Source: an uncultured delta proteobacterium | Lineage (GTDB): Bacteria; Myxococcota_A; Polyangia; Polyangiales; Ga0077539 | DNA length: 5,305 nt | Direction: 5' to 3' | NCBI GenBank assembly: GCA_903885885.1 | Contig: CAISKJ010000102.1 | Coordinates: 1 to 5,305, forward strand | Part shown: positions 1 through 5,305 of the stretch, in pieces | How positions within the stretch are numbered: position 1 is the first letter of the stretch | How the letters are laid out: the number at the start of each line of letters is the position of its first letter | Position numbers and translations under genes: made by a program | Notes under the pieces: generated by a model | Told to the model about the DNA's origin: nothing | Databases searched by the model: none | The model's input: the letters and a program-made list of their open reading frames with translations, nothing else

Positions 1-873
1 CCGCCCGCCGTGCCCGCGCCGCGGGGGTCGCTCCCCCGCGACCCGCTCGCCTACGTGCCCGCGTCGACGCGCCTCCTCGCGGTGGCCGACCTCGACGCGC
101 TGCGACGCGCGCCCGCGACCCGTCGGTGGTTCGCGACCGACCCGTCGAGCGCGTCGGCGCGATGCCAGGGCGCGATCGCACAGCGCGTACACGCGGTCGC
201 CCTCGCGGTGCCGCGGCTCCCCGTCGACGACTTTGCCTTCGTGGCCTCGGGCGACGTGACCCCAGCGGACCTCGAGGCCTGCGCGCCCGGCGCCGAGCCC
301 GTCGTGCGCGAGGGCGTGCGGCTCCTCGTGCTGCGCTCGCTGCGCTCGCTGCGCGGCGACGCGGGCGCGGGCGGCGGCACCCTGGTGTGGACGCCGTCGG
401 GCGTGATGCTCGTCGGCTCGCGCGCGATGGTCGACGCGATGCTCGCGCGCGGCTTCGACGCGATGCACGGCGGGGCGGCCCCCCTCGCCCTCGACGGGCT
501 CCGGAGGCACGTGCGCGAGGGCTCCGCGCTGTGGGCGCTCGCACTGCCTTCGGGCGACCGCGCGCCCGCCGACGACGCGCTGGGTTCGGTGACGGGCGGC
601 GCGCTCTCGGCTGCGGCCAGCGACGCCTTCTCGCTCGACGCGCGGCTCCTTTGCGACGACAGCGCCCACGCCCGACGGGTCGGCGACGCCCTCGGCCGCG
701 CGCGCGCGGGCGCCCTGGCGGAGCTCATGGCGGCGCCGCTGCGCGAGCTTGTACAGGGTGCGACGGTCGAGCCCGATGGCGCGACGGTGCGGGTGCGCGC
801 GACCGTCGATGAGGGCGCGCTCGCGAGCCTCGTCGACGCCGCCACGCGGCTGTTCGTGGGCGTGCCCTACTAA
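1..873 (+). CDS. Hypothetical protein, 5' end outside window
   Basis: I do not recognise this protein. The frame is open from the left edge (three codons, Pro-Pro-Ala, precede a GTG at 10) to a TAA at 871-873, giving 290 visible residues. The GTG at 10 has no Shine-Dalgarno-like sequence in the few bases available, and the text after it (Asp-Pro-Leu-Ala-Tyr-Val-Pro-Ala-Ser-Thr, then a Leu/Ala/Val/Asp-rich strand) reads like the start of a mature domain. The true start, perhaps with a signal peptide, is therefore probably upstream. Alternating hydrophobic stretches (residues 22-30, 61-69, 103-110, 124-135 counted from the GTG) suggest a soluble alpha/beta protein with no internal membrane helix. 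It has three Cys (about 52, 91, 215). Balanced amino-acid content supports this frame over the Arg/Ser-rich antisense frames. It converges on the membrane-protein gene at 870-2087 and overlaps its stop codon. A secreted or lipoprotein role is only a guess from the neighbourhood. Confidence 0.82.
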   Translation, partial: PPAVPAPRGSLPRDPLAYVPASTRLLAVADLDALRRAPATRRWFATDPSSASARCQGAIAQRVHAVALAVPRLPVDDFAFVASGDVTPADLEACAPGAEPVVREGVRLLVLRSLRSLRGDAGAGGGTLVWTPSGVMLVGSRAMVDAMLARGFDAMHGGAAPLALDGLRRHVREGSALWALALPSGDRAPADDALGSVTGGALSAAASDAFSLDARLLCDDSAHARRVGDALGRARAGALAELMAAPLRELVQGATVEPDGATVRVRATVDEGALASLVDAATRLFVGVPY

Positions 874-2087
874 CGGCGCGGGTCGGGGTCGCGCACGGTC
901 GCCGCGGACACCGCGTCGGCCCCCGAGAGGCGCGAGGAGAGGGGCGACGCGGTGGCGCGGGAGAGCGCCTCGACGGCATCGAGGAGCGTGTCGAGCTCGC
1001 GCACATCGAGGCCGGTAAGCACCATGCCCTGGCGGTCGCGCGAGCGCAGGGTGAGGCGCGTGCGACCGTGTACGCCGGGGAAGACCGCGCGCACCAGGAA
1101 GTCGAAGAGCACGCCCGCCGCGATGAGCCCGAGGCCGATCGCGACGAGCACCCAGTAGCGCCCGCCGGCGCCCTCGATCATGAACTTGGCGCCCAGCGTC
1201 GAGCCGATGAAGAGCGCGCACACCGAAGCCGCCACGGGGAGCATCGGGAAGCGCGCCTCGCGACGCACCTCGGTGAGGCTCGCGACGGCGAGGCGCACGT
1301 CGTAGGAGCGCAGCGTGCGGCCGAGGAGCTCGGTGTGCCCGACGACCCGCAAATGGTCACCGTCGAGCGACACGGTGGCGGGGCTGCGCAGCGAGAACAC
1401 CACGCGCAACACGGCGCGCGCTGCGCCGGTGACGGCCGAGAGCATGACCGTGAGCACGCGGAGCCACAAAGGACGCTCGAAGCCCTCGAACTCACCCGCG
1501 ACGGAGACCATGCGCGCGCGGCCGGCGGGGGCCTCGGAGATGCGCGGCTCGACGTGGCCTCGGAGGGCGCGCACGGCGGCGGCGGCGAGTTCAGTGGGCG
1601 CGTCGACGGGCGCGGCGCGCAGAATCTCTTCGAAGCGCGTGCGGTCTTCGGGCTCGAACGCGCTGCGCGCAGCGGAGTAGGGCGGGTACTGCCCGGTGAA
1701 CTCGAGCCAGTCGAGCGACGGGAGCATCGCGCGCAGTGCGCTCACGCCGTCGCGCCGGTCGAGCACAACCGCGAGGTGGCGCGCGAGGAGCACAGCCACC
1801 AGCGCCCGCTCGGCCTCGCTGCGCGGGCCGCTGCGGAGCACCGCGAGCGCGTCGCCCGAGGGCAGCGCAACGGCCGCAGCGTCGACGCCCGCCGCGTGCA
1901 TGCGCGCGTCGACGTGGGCAGCCGAGACCGTCGCCGCGCGGTGCTCGGCCTGGTCGAGGAGGGCGTCGGCGACGACGCGCGCGAGGCCGTCGAAGGCGCC
2001 GCTCGCCACAGCGCGCGACCGCTGCGCGAAGGCGATTTCGGCGGCGACAGTGCGCAGAGTTTCAGCGGAGAGAGGGCGCTCGAGCAT
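870..2087 (-). CDS. Hypothetical integral membrane protein with soluble N-terminal domain
   Basis: I do not recognise this 405-residue protein. The ATG at 2087-2085 is chosen because it is the first ATG in frame after the upstream gene ends, and no GTG or TTG lies in frame between them. An AGGA at 2103-2100 sits 12 nt upstream, a rather long spacing. The stop is TAG at 872-870. Residues 1-200 are soluble, helix-rich and Ala/Arg/Glu-rich. Residues 206-231 form an amphipathic or membrane-associated helix containing Arg. Residues 281-300 and 311-333 are two clear membrane helices forming a hairpin. Strand-like segments flank the hairpin (about 236-275 and 343-359), and a helix follows at about 361-378. 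This resembles a bacterial PH-like fold split by two membrane helices, but that is inference. A disordered tail rich in Ser, Asp, Pro and Arg ends the protein. It follows the RCC1-repeat gene by 74 nt on the same strand. Cellular role unknown; inner-membrane location is likely. Confidence 0.85.
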   Translation of the reverse strand: MLERPLSAETLRTVAAEIAFAQRSRAVASGAFDGLARVVADALLDQAEHRAATVSAAHVDARMHAAGVDAAAVALPSGDALAVLRSGPRSEAERALVAVLLARHLAVVLDRRDGVSALRAMLPSLDWLEFTGQYPPYSAARSAFEPEDRTRFEEILRAAPVDAPTELAAAAVRALRGHVEPRISEAPAGRARMVSVAGEFEGFERPLWLRVLTVMLSAVTGAARAVLRVVFSLRSPATVSLDGDHLRVVGHTELLGRTLRSYDVRLAVASLTEVRREARFPMLPVAASVCALFIGSTLGAKFMIEGAGGRYWVLVAIGLGLIAAGVLFDFLVRAVFPGVHGRTRLTLRSRDRQGMVLTGLDVRELDTLLDAVEALSRATASPLSSRLSGADAVSAATVRDPDPRR

Positions 2088-2161
2088 GAAGCGCGCGCAT
2101 CCTACACGGATCTTCGCGCGTGGCCAGTTGCGGAGATTGCGCTTGACGAAGAGACGAAGGG
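2088..2161 (-). other. Short gap between RCC1-repeat gene and membrane-protein gene
   Basis: This 74-nt spacer lies between two genes read leftward. On the minus strand it starts with two copies of a CTTCGTC-type heptamer (CTTCGTC then TCTTCGTC) just after the upstream stop, and it carries the AGGA at 2103-2100 that may serve as the ribosome binding site of the downstream gene. I see no stable GC hairpin followed by T residues and no clear -35/-10 pair. Read-through transcription from the upstream gene is therefore plausible but not shown. Confidence 0.4.
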
Positions 2162-4375
2162 TCAGAAGCCCGTGACGGGCGCGAGGGGCTGGGTGGTGCC
2201 GGTGGTCATCCCGCGGCCGAGCTGGCCGTTGGTGTTGCCGCCCCAGCACACGACCTGCCCGTTGCCGCGCACGGCGCAGGAGTAGTCGTTGCCGCCCGTG
2301 ATGCGCACAGCGTCGGTGATGCCGCGCGCGTCGGTGGCCTGCAGGCGCGTCGCCGTAGCGCCGTCGCCGAGCTGGCCGTTGCCGTTGAGGCCCCAGCAGC
2401 GCACGCCGCCGGTCTTGCGCACCGCGCAGGTGTGGTTGGCGCCCATGCCGACGCTCACCGCATCGACGAGGTTGAACACCTCCGTGGGCGACGAGACCGG
2501 CGTGGTCATGTTGCCGTTGCCGAGCTGGCCATTGCCGTTGAGGCCCCAGCACACCACGCGGCCGTTCGCGCGCACCGCGCAGGTGTGATTGGGGCCCGAC
2601 GCGAGGCCCACGGCGTCGACGAGACCGGCCACGGTCTGGCCGAGCGACGAGCTCATGGTGCTGCCGTTGCCGAGCTGGCCGTTGGCGTTGAGGCCCCAGC
2701 ACTCGACGCCGCCGTTGTTGCGCAGCGCGCACGAGTGGCTCGCGCCGAGCGCGATCGCCACGATGTCGGTGTGCGCGTTCACGCTCGCGGGAAAGGCGCG
2801 GTTGGTCATCTGGCCATCGCCGACCTGGCCGCGGTCGTTCTGGCCCCAGCACTGCACGTTGCCCGTGCGACGGAGGGCGCACGAGTGAGCGCTGCCCACG
2901 CCCACCTGCACGGCGTCGGTGATGCCCATGACCTGCACGGGCTCGCGGTGGTCGCCCTGCGACTCGCCGTTGCCGAGCTGCCCGCTGCGGTTGGTGCCCC
3001 AGCACCACACGGTGCCATCGGTCTTCACCGCGCAGGCGTGATACTGGCCGACCGCGACGTCGACCACGTCGCCGAGGCTCTGCACGGCCACAGGCTCGTA
3101 GCGGGTCGAGATCGTGCCGTCGCCGAGCATCGCCGCGCGGTTGTCACCCCAGCAGGCCACCGTGCCGTCTTGCTTGCGCGCGCAAACCGAGACGGGCGCG
3201 CCCGCGATGCGAACGCCGCGCCCCTCGCCCGCGACGGTGCTCGGCCCGATGGCCGTGTTGCGCGGACCGCCGCCGTTGCCCGTACCGCCCGTGTAGTGCA
3301 GCGCCGTGCCGTGAGCGCCGACGGCCCACACATCACGCGCGCTGCTGCCCCACACGCCGTTGAGCGTCTCGGTGCTGCCGCTCGCCACCTGGAACCACAC
3401 CTCGCCGTTCCAGTGCACGATGCGGCCGCCGTCGCCGACGGCCCACACGTCGTTCGCGCCGGCGCCCCACACGCTGCGAATGATCTCGTTGGCGGCCACG
3501 AAGGCGCGCGACCAGGTGGTGCCGTTCCAGTGCTGGGCGGCGCTGTTGCCGACCACCCAGATGTCGTTGGCGGCAGCGCCCCAGATGCCGAGAAAGTTGG
3601 CCGCGCCCGCGCCCGGGACGTCGACGCGCGTCCAGGTGCCGCCGACGAAGTGAAACACGCCCGCGCCCACGGCCCACACGTCGGTGGCCGAGGAGCCCCA
3701 GACGCCCTGCAGGTCGCTGTTGGGCATGAGGCCCGTCGAGCGGTTCTCCCACGCGGTGCCGTTCCAGTGGATGGCGTAGTCGCCCCCCACGGCCCAGATG
3801 TCGTTGGCCGCGCGGCCCCAGATGCTGGCCGCGTAAAGGTTCGGCATGGGCTCTTGAACGGTGCCCGCCATGCCCATCACCTTGATCATCACCCCGCGGC
3901 CGCCGTCCGACGAACCCTCGGCGGGAATGGTCACGGCCGCGAGGAACGTGGTGGTCGCGTCGAAGCCGCCGAGCGCGCGCACGGCCGGGGGGCCGCCGCG
4001 GTGGCCCATGCCCTCGGCGATCTCGGGAACCATCGGGCCGACGACCCAGGCGGTGCCGTTGAACTTACGAACCTCGAGCGAGCTGATGGCCAGCACGTTG
4101 TTGGCCGCCGTTCCCCACACGCCGAGGAGGTCTTCGGTGGTGCCCGGGTTCGAGCGCGCCCACATCCCGAGCGTGCCCGGGAGGGGGTTGGGATTGGGGT
4201 TCGGGTTCGGGTTCGAGGGACCAGGGCCGGGGCCAGGACCGGGCCCGGGGCCCGTGCTCGCGTCGGGGTCCGTGCCGCCGCCCGTGTTGCCGCCGGGGTC
4301 GCTGCACGACGTCGTGCAGAGCAGCGCGAAGCACGCGAGGGACGTGCCCCAGAGAGAAGAGCGATGACGCTTCAT
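2162..4375 (-). CDS. RCC1-repeat/WG-repeat beta-propeller surface protein (probable lipoprotein)
   Basis: This 737-residue exported protein consists almost wholly of beta-propeller repeats. Residues 1-24 form a signal peptide: Lys/Arg start, hydrophobic core, then Thr-Thr-Ser-Cys. Cys24 could be the lipidated residue, but Thr at -3 makes the lipobox weak. Residues 25-67 are a Gly/Thr/Asp stretch, then Gly-Pro and Asn-Pro repeats acting as a stalk. Residues about 82-365 hold WG-type repeats of the form VWGxxxxDVWAVG...HWNGxxW, with Trp at 87, 186, 226, 265, 303 and 342. Residues about 390-737 hold seven RCC1 repeats (CAxxxxGxVxCWGxNxxGQLGxG) with a 50-51 residue period. RCC1 repeats fold as seven-bladed propellers. 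In eukaryotic RCC1 this is an exchange factor for Ran, but nothing here supports that activity, and a binding or structural role at the cell surface is more likely. The ATG at 4375 follows a GGAG 12 nt upstream. The gene lies 78 nt after the MYXO-CTERM gene. Stop is TGA at 2164-2162. Confidence 0.95.
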   Translation of the reverse strand: MKRHRSSLWGTSLACFALLCTTSCSDPGGNTGGGTDPDASTGPGPGPGPGPGPSNPNPNPNPNPLPGTLGMWARSNPGTTEDLLGVWGTAANNVLAISSLEVRKFNGTAWVVGPMVPEIAEGMGHRGGPPAVRALGGFDATTTFLAAVTIPAEGSSDGGRGVMIKVMGMAGTVQEPMPNLYAASIWGRAANDIWAVGGDYAIHWNGTAWENRSTGLMPNSDLQGVWGSSATDVWAVGAGVFHFVGGTWTRVDVPGAGAANFLGIWGAAANDIWVVGNSAAQHWNGTTWSRAFVAANEIIRSVWGAGANDVWAVGDGGRIVHWNGEVWFQVASGSTETLNGVWGSSARDVWAVGAHGTALHYTGGTGNGGGPRNTAIGPSTVAGEGRGVRIAGAPVSVCARKQDGTVACWGDNRAAMLGDGTISTRYEPVAVQSLGDVVDVAVGQYHACAVKTDGTVWCWGTNRSGQLGNGESQGDHREPVQVMGITDAVQVGVGSAHSCALRRTGNVQCWGQNDRGQVGDGQMTNRAFPASVNAHTDIVAIALGASHSCALRNNGGVECWGLNANGQLGNGSTMSSSLGQTVAGLVDAVGLASGPNHTCAVRANGRVVCWGLNGNGQLGNGNMTTPVSSPTEVFNLVDAVSVGMGANHTCAVRKTGGVRCWGLNGNGQLGDGATATRLQATDARGITDAVRITGGNDYSCAVRGNGQVVCWGGNTNGQLGRGMTTGTTQPLAPVTGF
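2165..3223 (-). repeat. Seven RCC1 repeats (150/153-nt tandem period)
   Basis: Seven tandem coding repeats. On the + strand a gccga marker (usually gccgagctggcc) recurs at 2216, 2366, 2519, 2669, 2819, 2972 and 3122, giving intervals of 150, 153, 150, 150, 153 and 150 nt. In protein terms each unit carries two Cys exactly ten residues apart (398/408, 448/458, 499/509, 549/559, 599/609, 650/660, 700/710) followed by Trp-Gly and Gly-Gln-Leu-Gly. The first unit is the most diverged (Ala-Met-Leu-Gly instead of Gly-Gln-Leu-Gly). Several of the last repeats are very alike in DNA (units near 2366, 2519 and 2669). Seven units match the number of blades in a closed RCC1 propeller. Confidence 0.95.
3281..4132 (-). 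repeat. WG-type repeats forming a probable first propeller
   Basis: This part encodes residues 82-365 of the propeller protein. Six clear units have the pattern VWG-x(4)-DVWAVG-...-HWNGxxW; the last five have Trp at 186, 226, 265, 303 and 342, a period of 38-40 residues. The first unit (Trp87) stands 99 residues before the second. Between them, residues 132-166 (Ala-Leu-Gly-Gly-Phe-Asp-Ala at 134-140, then Phe-Leu-Ala-Ala-Val) align by eye to the same pattern with the Trp lost. That would make seven units in all. The repeat type differs clearly from the RCC1 units that follow: no paired Cys and a shorter period. The fold is inferred. Confidence 0.8.
4175..4255 (-). repeat. Gly-Pro / Asn-Pro low-complexity stalk
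   Basis: Residues 41-67 of the propeller protein comprise six Gly-Pro pairs, then Ser, then five Asn-Pro pairs and Leu-Pro-Gly. Such Pro-rich stretches are usually extended and rigid, so this probably holds the propellers away from the membrane anchor at Cys24. Codons within the tract vary (both AAC and AAT for Asn, several codons for Gly and Pro), which suggests selection for the peptide rather than a fresh DNA slippage product. Confidence 0.85.
4304..4375 (-). other. Signal peptide with weak lipobox
   Basis: Residues 1-24 of the propeller protein: basic start (Lys2, Arg3, His4, Arg5), hydrophobic core (Leu13 to Leu19), then Cys20-Thr-Thr-Ser-Cys24. Small Ser at -1 and the Gly/Asp-rich start of the mature part favour cleavage before Cys24 by signal peptidase II. 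Thr at -3, where Leu or Val is usual, lowers confidence. Cys15 and Cys20 are less good candidates because of their position or a bulky residue at -1. Ser-Asp follow Cys24. Confidence 0.6.
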
Positions 4376-4453
4376 GGCGATCGAGAACTCCGTGTCGACG
4401 TGGTGAAGATCAAATGGGCGGGAAACGCTACGTACCGCGGCGCGCGCGGAGGA
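4376..4453 (-). other. Gap upstream of the propeller gene, possible promoter region
   Basis: This 78-nt spacer lies between two leftward genes. Read on the minus strand it has a GC-rich start, a TACGTA palindrome at 4429-4434 within a short imperfect inverted repeat, a less GC-rich middle with TTTGATC, and a GGAG at 4391-4388 placed 12 nt before the ATG. The TTGATC could be read as a -35-like box, but no acceptable -10 box follows at 16-18 nt. No run of T follows the inverted repeat, so it is not a typical intrinsic terminator. Whether the downstream gene has its own promoter cannot be decided. Confidence 0.3.
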
Positions 4454-5305
4454 TCAGCGGCGACGGCGGCGCGCCACGACGACGGCGCCGAACGCGAGGC
4501 CGAGGGCGGCCCAGCGCGGGTCGACCTTCTGGTCGACGGTGCTGCACTGGCAGCCGCGCGAGCTCGGGGGCAGCACGATGGGCGTGTCGTCGACGTCGCT
4601 CGTGGCGCCGATGTCGCGCGTCACGCCGCCGTCGGTGCGACCCGCGTCGACGCGCCCGGCGTCGGTGTTGGTGCTCCCGTCGACCGCCGCGTCGCCCGTC
4701 CCGCCGTCGCGCGGCGTCGTCGAGGACACCACGCACTCGCCCGCCTGGCAGGTCTCGCCGCTGGGGCAGAGGCGCGTGTCGGGGCCCGTCTCGCAGGAGT
4801 CGCGGCACTGGCCGCCGCGGCAGTACATGCCCGACGGGCAGGTGATGCCCGCGCAATCATCCGCGGTGCAGTAGCCGTCGGGCTGGCACGACTGACCCTC
4901 CGCACACGGGGTGCACTGGCAGCCCGGGACGCAGAGCCCCGCGCGCGGCCCGGGGCCCGGATCGCAGACCTCCATCGGGTTGCAGGTGACGCCCTCGCAG
5001 GGGTTCACGCAGCGACCCGCGCGGCAGATCTGCGCGTGGGGACACGTGACGCCGTCGCAGATGCCGACACACATGCCGCCCGAGCAGCGCTGGCCGGCGG
5101 GGCAGTCGATGCCCATGCACGACGTCTCGACGCAGAGGCCCGTGTCGGCGGTGCAGGTGCGGCCCGGCAGGCAGCCGAGCTCGGCGGAGCAGCGCTCCAC
5201 ACACGACCCGCGGTCGCACACGAAGTTGCGCGGGCACAGGTCGGTGCCCTCGTCGATCATGCCGTTGCAGTCGTCGTCGTTGCCGTTGCAGCGCTCGGCG
5301 CGCGG
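4454..5305 (-). CDS. Cys-rich MopE-motif surface protein with MYXO-CTERM tail, 5' end outside window
   Basis: The frame stays open through the right edge, so the 283 visible residues are the C-terminal part; the ATG at 5260 is internal because a recognisable motif precedes it. Residues 5-20 are RCNGNDDDCNGMIDEG, the Asn/Asp-rich putative metal-binding motif of MopE-like secreted proteins. Residues 24-191 are Cys-rich (32 Cys), with short modules of the form C-x4-C-x5-C-x4-C, probably disulfide-bonded and resembling EGF or TIL-type modules. Residues 192-249 are a Gly/Asp/Thr-rich linker. Residues 250-283 are a MYXO-CTERM tail: GCQCS, a hydrophobic helix, then five Arg. Proteins with this tail are sorted to the myxobacterial cell surface after processing by a myxosortase-type protease. 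A signal peptide is expected upstream, out of view. The role may be adhesion, metal binding or structure; no catalytic motif is visible. The gene lies 78 nt before the propeller gene on the same strand. Stop is TGA at 4456-4454. Confidence 0.94.
   Translation of the reverse strand, partial: PRAERCNGNDDDCNGMIDEGTDLCPRNFVCDRGSCVERCSAELGCLPGRTCTADTGLCVETSCMGIDCPAGQRCSGGMCVGICDGVTCPHAQICRAGRCVNPCEGVTCNPMEVCDPGPGPRAGLCVPGCQCTPCAEGQSCQPDGYCTADDCAGITCPSGMYCRGGQCRDSCETGPDTRLCPSGETCQAGECVVSSTTPRDGGTGDAAVDGSTNTDAGRVDAGRTDGGVTRDIGATSDVDDTPIVLPPSSRGCQCSTVDQKVDPRWAALGLAFGAVVVARRRRR
4457..4558 (-). other. MYXO-CTERM surface-sorting tail
   Basis: The last 34 residues of the Cys-rich protein have the three-part layout of MYXO-CTERM: a short Cys motif (Gly-Cys-Gln-Cys-Ser), a membrane-spanning stretch (Trp-Ala-Ala-Leu-Gly-Leu through Val-Val-Val-Ala), and a terminal Arg5 cluster at the stop. 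In Myxococcota this tail marks proteins for cell-surface anchoring, with the Cys region as processing or attachment site. The eleven-residue gap between the Cys motif and the helix contains Asp, Lys and Arg and is somewhat polar. The call rests on motif recognition only. Confidence 0.92.
4733..5191 (-). repeat. Cys-rich tandem modules with 20-residue period
   Basis: Counting from the right-edge codon, Cys fall at 63/68/74/79, 83/88/94/99 and 151/156/162/167 with identical C-x4-C-x5-C-x4-C spacing. Modules starting at 103 and 171 share part of it, and 39/45/51/58 and 129-146 are looser variants. Each strict module reads roughly C-x-Gly-(Val/Ile)-x-Cys-Pro-x-x-x-x-Cys-x-x-Gly-x-Cys. The first three regular modules follow one another every 20 residues. 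Disulfide-stabilised, EGF-like micro-domains outside the cytoplasm are the likely structure. Confidence 0.85.
5246..5293 (-). other. MopE-type Asn/Asp motif
   Basis: Encodes RCNGNDDDCNGMIDEG, with two Cys seven residues apart around a GNDDD core. This matches the putative metal-binding motif found in MopE-like and many secreted myxobacterial proteins, often in several copies. Only one copy is visible; more may lie beyond the right edge. Metal binding is inferred from family knowledge, not from the sequence alone. Confidence 0.85.

Noticed and set aside
10..12. GTG at 10 as true start of the leftmost gene
   Set aside because: The frame is open to the edge, no ribosome binding site is visible, and no signal peptide follows. 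The true start could still be this codon, but there is no support for it.
51..845. 264-residue - strand frame opposite the leftmost gene
   Set aside because: It is an Arg/Ser/Ala/Thr-rich antisense shadow. The + frame has balanced hydrophobic content.
1068..2285. 405-residue + strand frame opposite the membrane-protein gene
   Set aside because: Composition is Glu/Arg/Ala/His-rich with no hydrophobic core, typical of the antisense of GC-rich coding DNA. The minus frame has clear membrane helices.
2088..3008. N-terminal extension of the membrane protein into the RCC1 gene
   Set aside because: The added peptide is Arg/Gly/Gln-rich repetition produced by reading the RCC1 repeats out of frame. 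The RCC1 frame is clearly the coding one.
2165..3223. The 150-nt periodic repeats as a CRISPR array or non-coding satellite
   Set aside because: The repeats are in frame, encode RCC1 units with conserved Cys, Trp and Gly, and have no constant short repeat with unique spacers.
2162..4375. RCC1 protein as a Ran-type nucleotide exchange factor
   Set aside because: The protein is exported and no small GTPase is present. RCC1 repeats indicate only a propeller fold here.
4421..4445. Inverted repeat around TACGTA as an intrinsic terminator
   Set aside because: The stem is short and imperfect and no T run follows on the minus strand.
4414..4856. Arg-rich frames on both strands over the MYXO-CTERM gene
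   Set aside because: They are nearly pure Arg/Gly/Ser shadows. The Cys-rich frame with recognisable motifs explains the region.
5258..5260. ATG at 5260 as start of the Cys-rich protein
   Set aside because: It falls inside the RCNGxDDDCNGxIDEG motif, and the frame stays open to the window edge, so the gene begins further upstream.

Overview
The window has very high GC, strongly GC-biased third codon positions, and four protein-coding genes packed with almost no space between them. The organism is most likely a myxobacterium (phylum Myxococcota). The strongest evidence is the rightmost gene: it ends in a MYXO-CTERM-type surface-anchoring tail (Gly-Cys-Gln-Cys-Ser, a hydrophobic helix, then five Arg) and carries the RCNGxDDDCNGxIDEG motif common in secreted myxobacterial proteins. 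A Sandaracinus-like or other Polyangia lineage would fit the Asp/Gly/Thr-rich linker style, but this is an impression, not a measurement.

Layout, left to right. (1) Positions 1-873, + strand: the 3' part of a gene for an unrecognised protein, open through the left edge. (2) Positions 870-2087, - strand: a 405-residue unrecognised membrane protein, convergent with gene 1; their stop codons overlap. (3) Positions 2162-4375, - strand: a 737-residue secreted, probably lipid-anchored protein. It has a Gly-Pro/Asn-Pro stalk, then a set of about seven WG-type repeats, then seven regular RCC1 repeats. (4) Positions 4454-5305, - strand: the 3' part of a gene for a Cys-rich, MopE-motif protein with a MYXO-CTERM tail; its start lies beyond the right edge.

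Genes 4, 3 and 2 are read in the same direction with gaps of 78 and 74 nt, so co-transcription is possible but unproven. Genes 3 and 4 both look like envelope or outer-surface proteins made of repeated modules stabilised by disulfides or propeller folds. Gene 2 is predicted to be an inner-membrane protein with a large soluble N-terminal part. No metabolic pathway can be assigned. No RNA gene, mobile element, CRISPR array or convincing terminator was seen. The most noteworthy items are the apparent tandem double propeller in gene 3, the strict cysteine spacing in genes 3 and 4, and a possible membrane-split PH-like domain in gene 2. None of these amounts to a clear new system.
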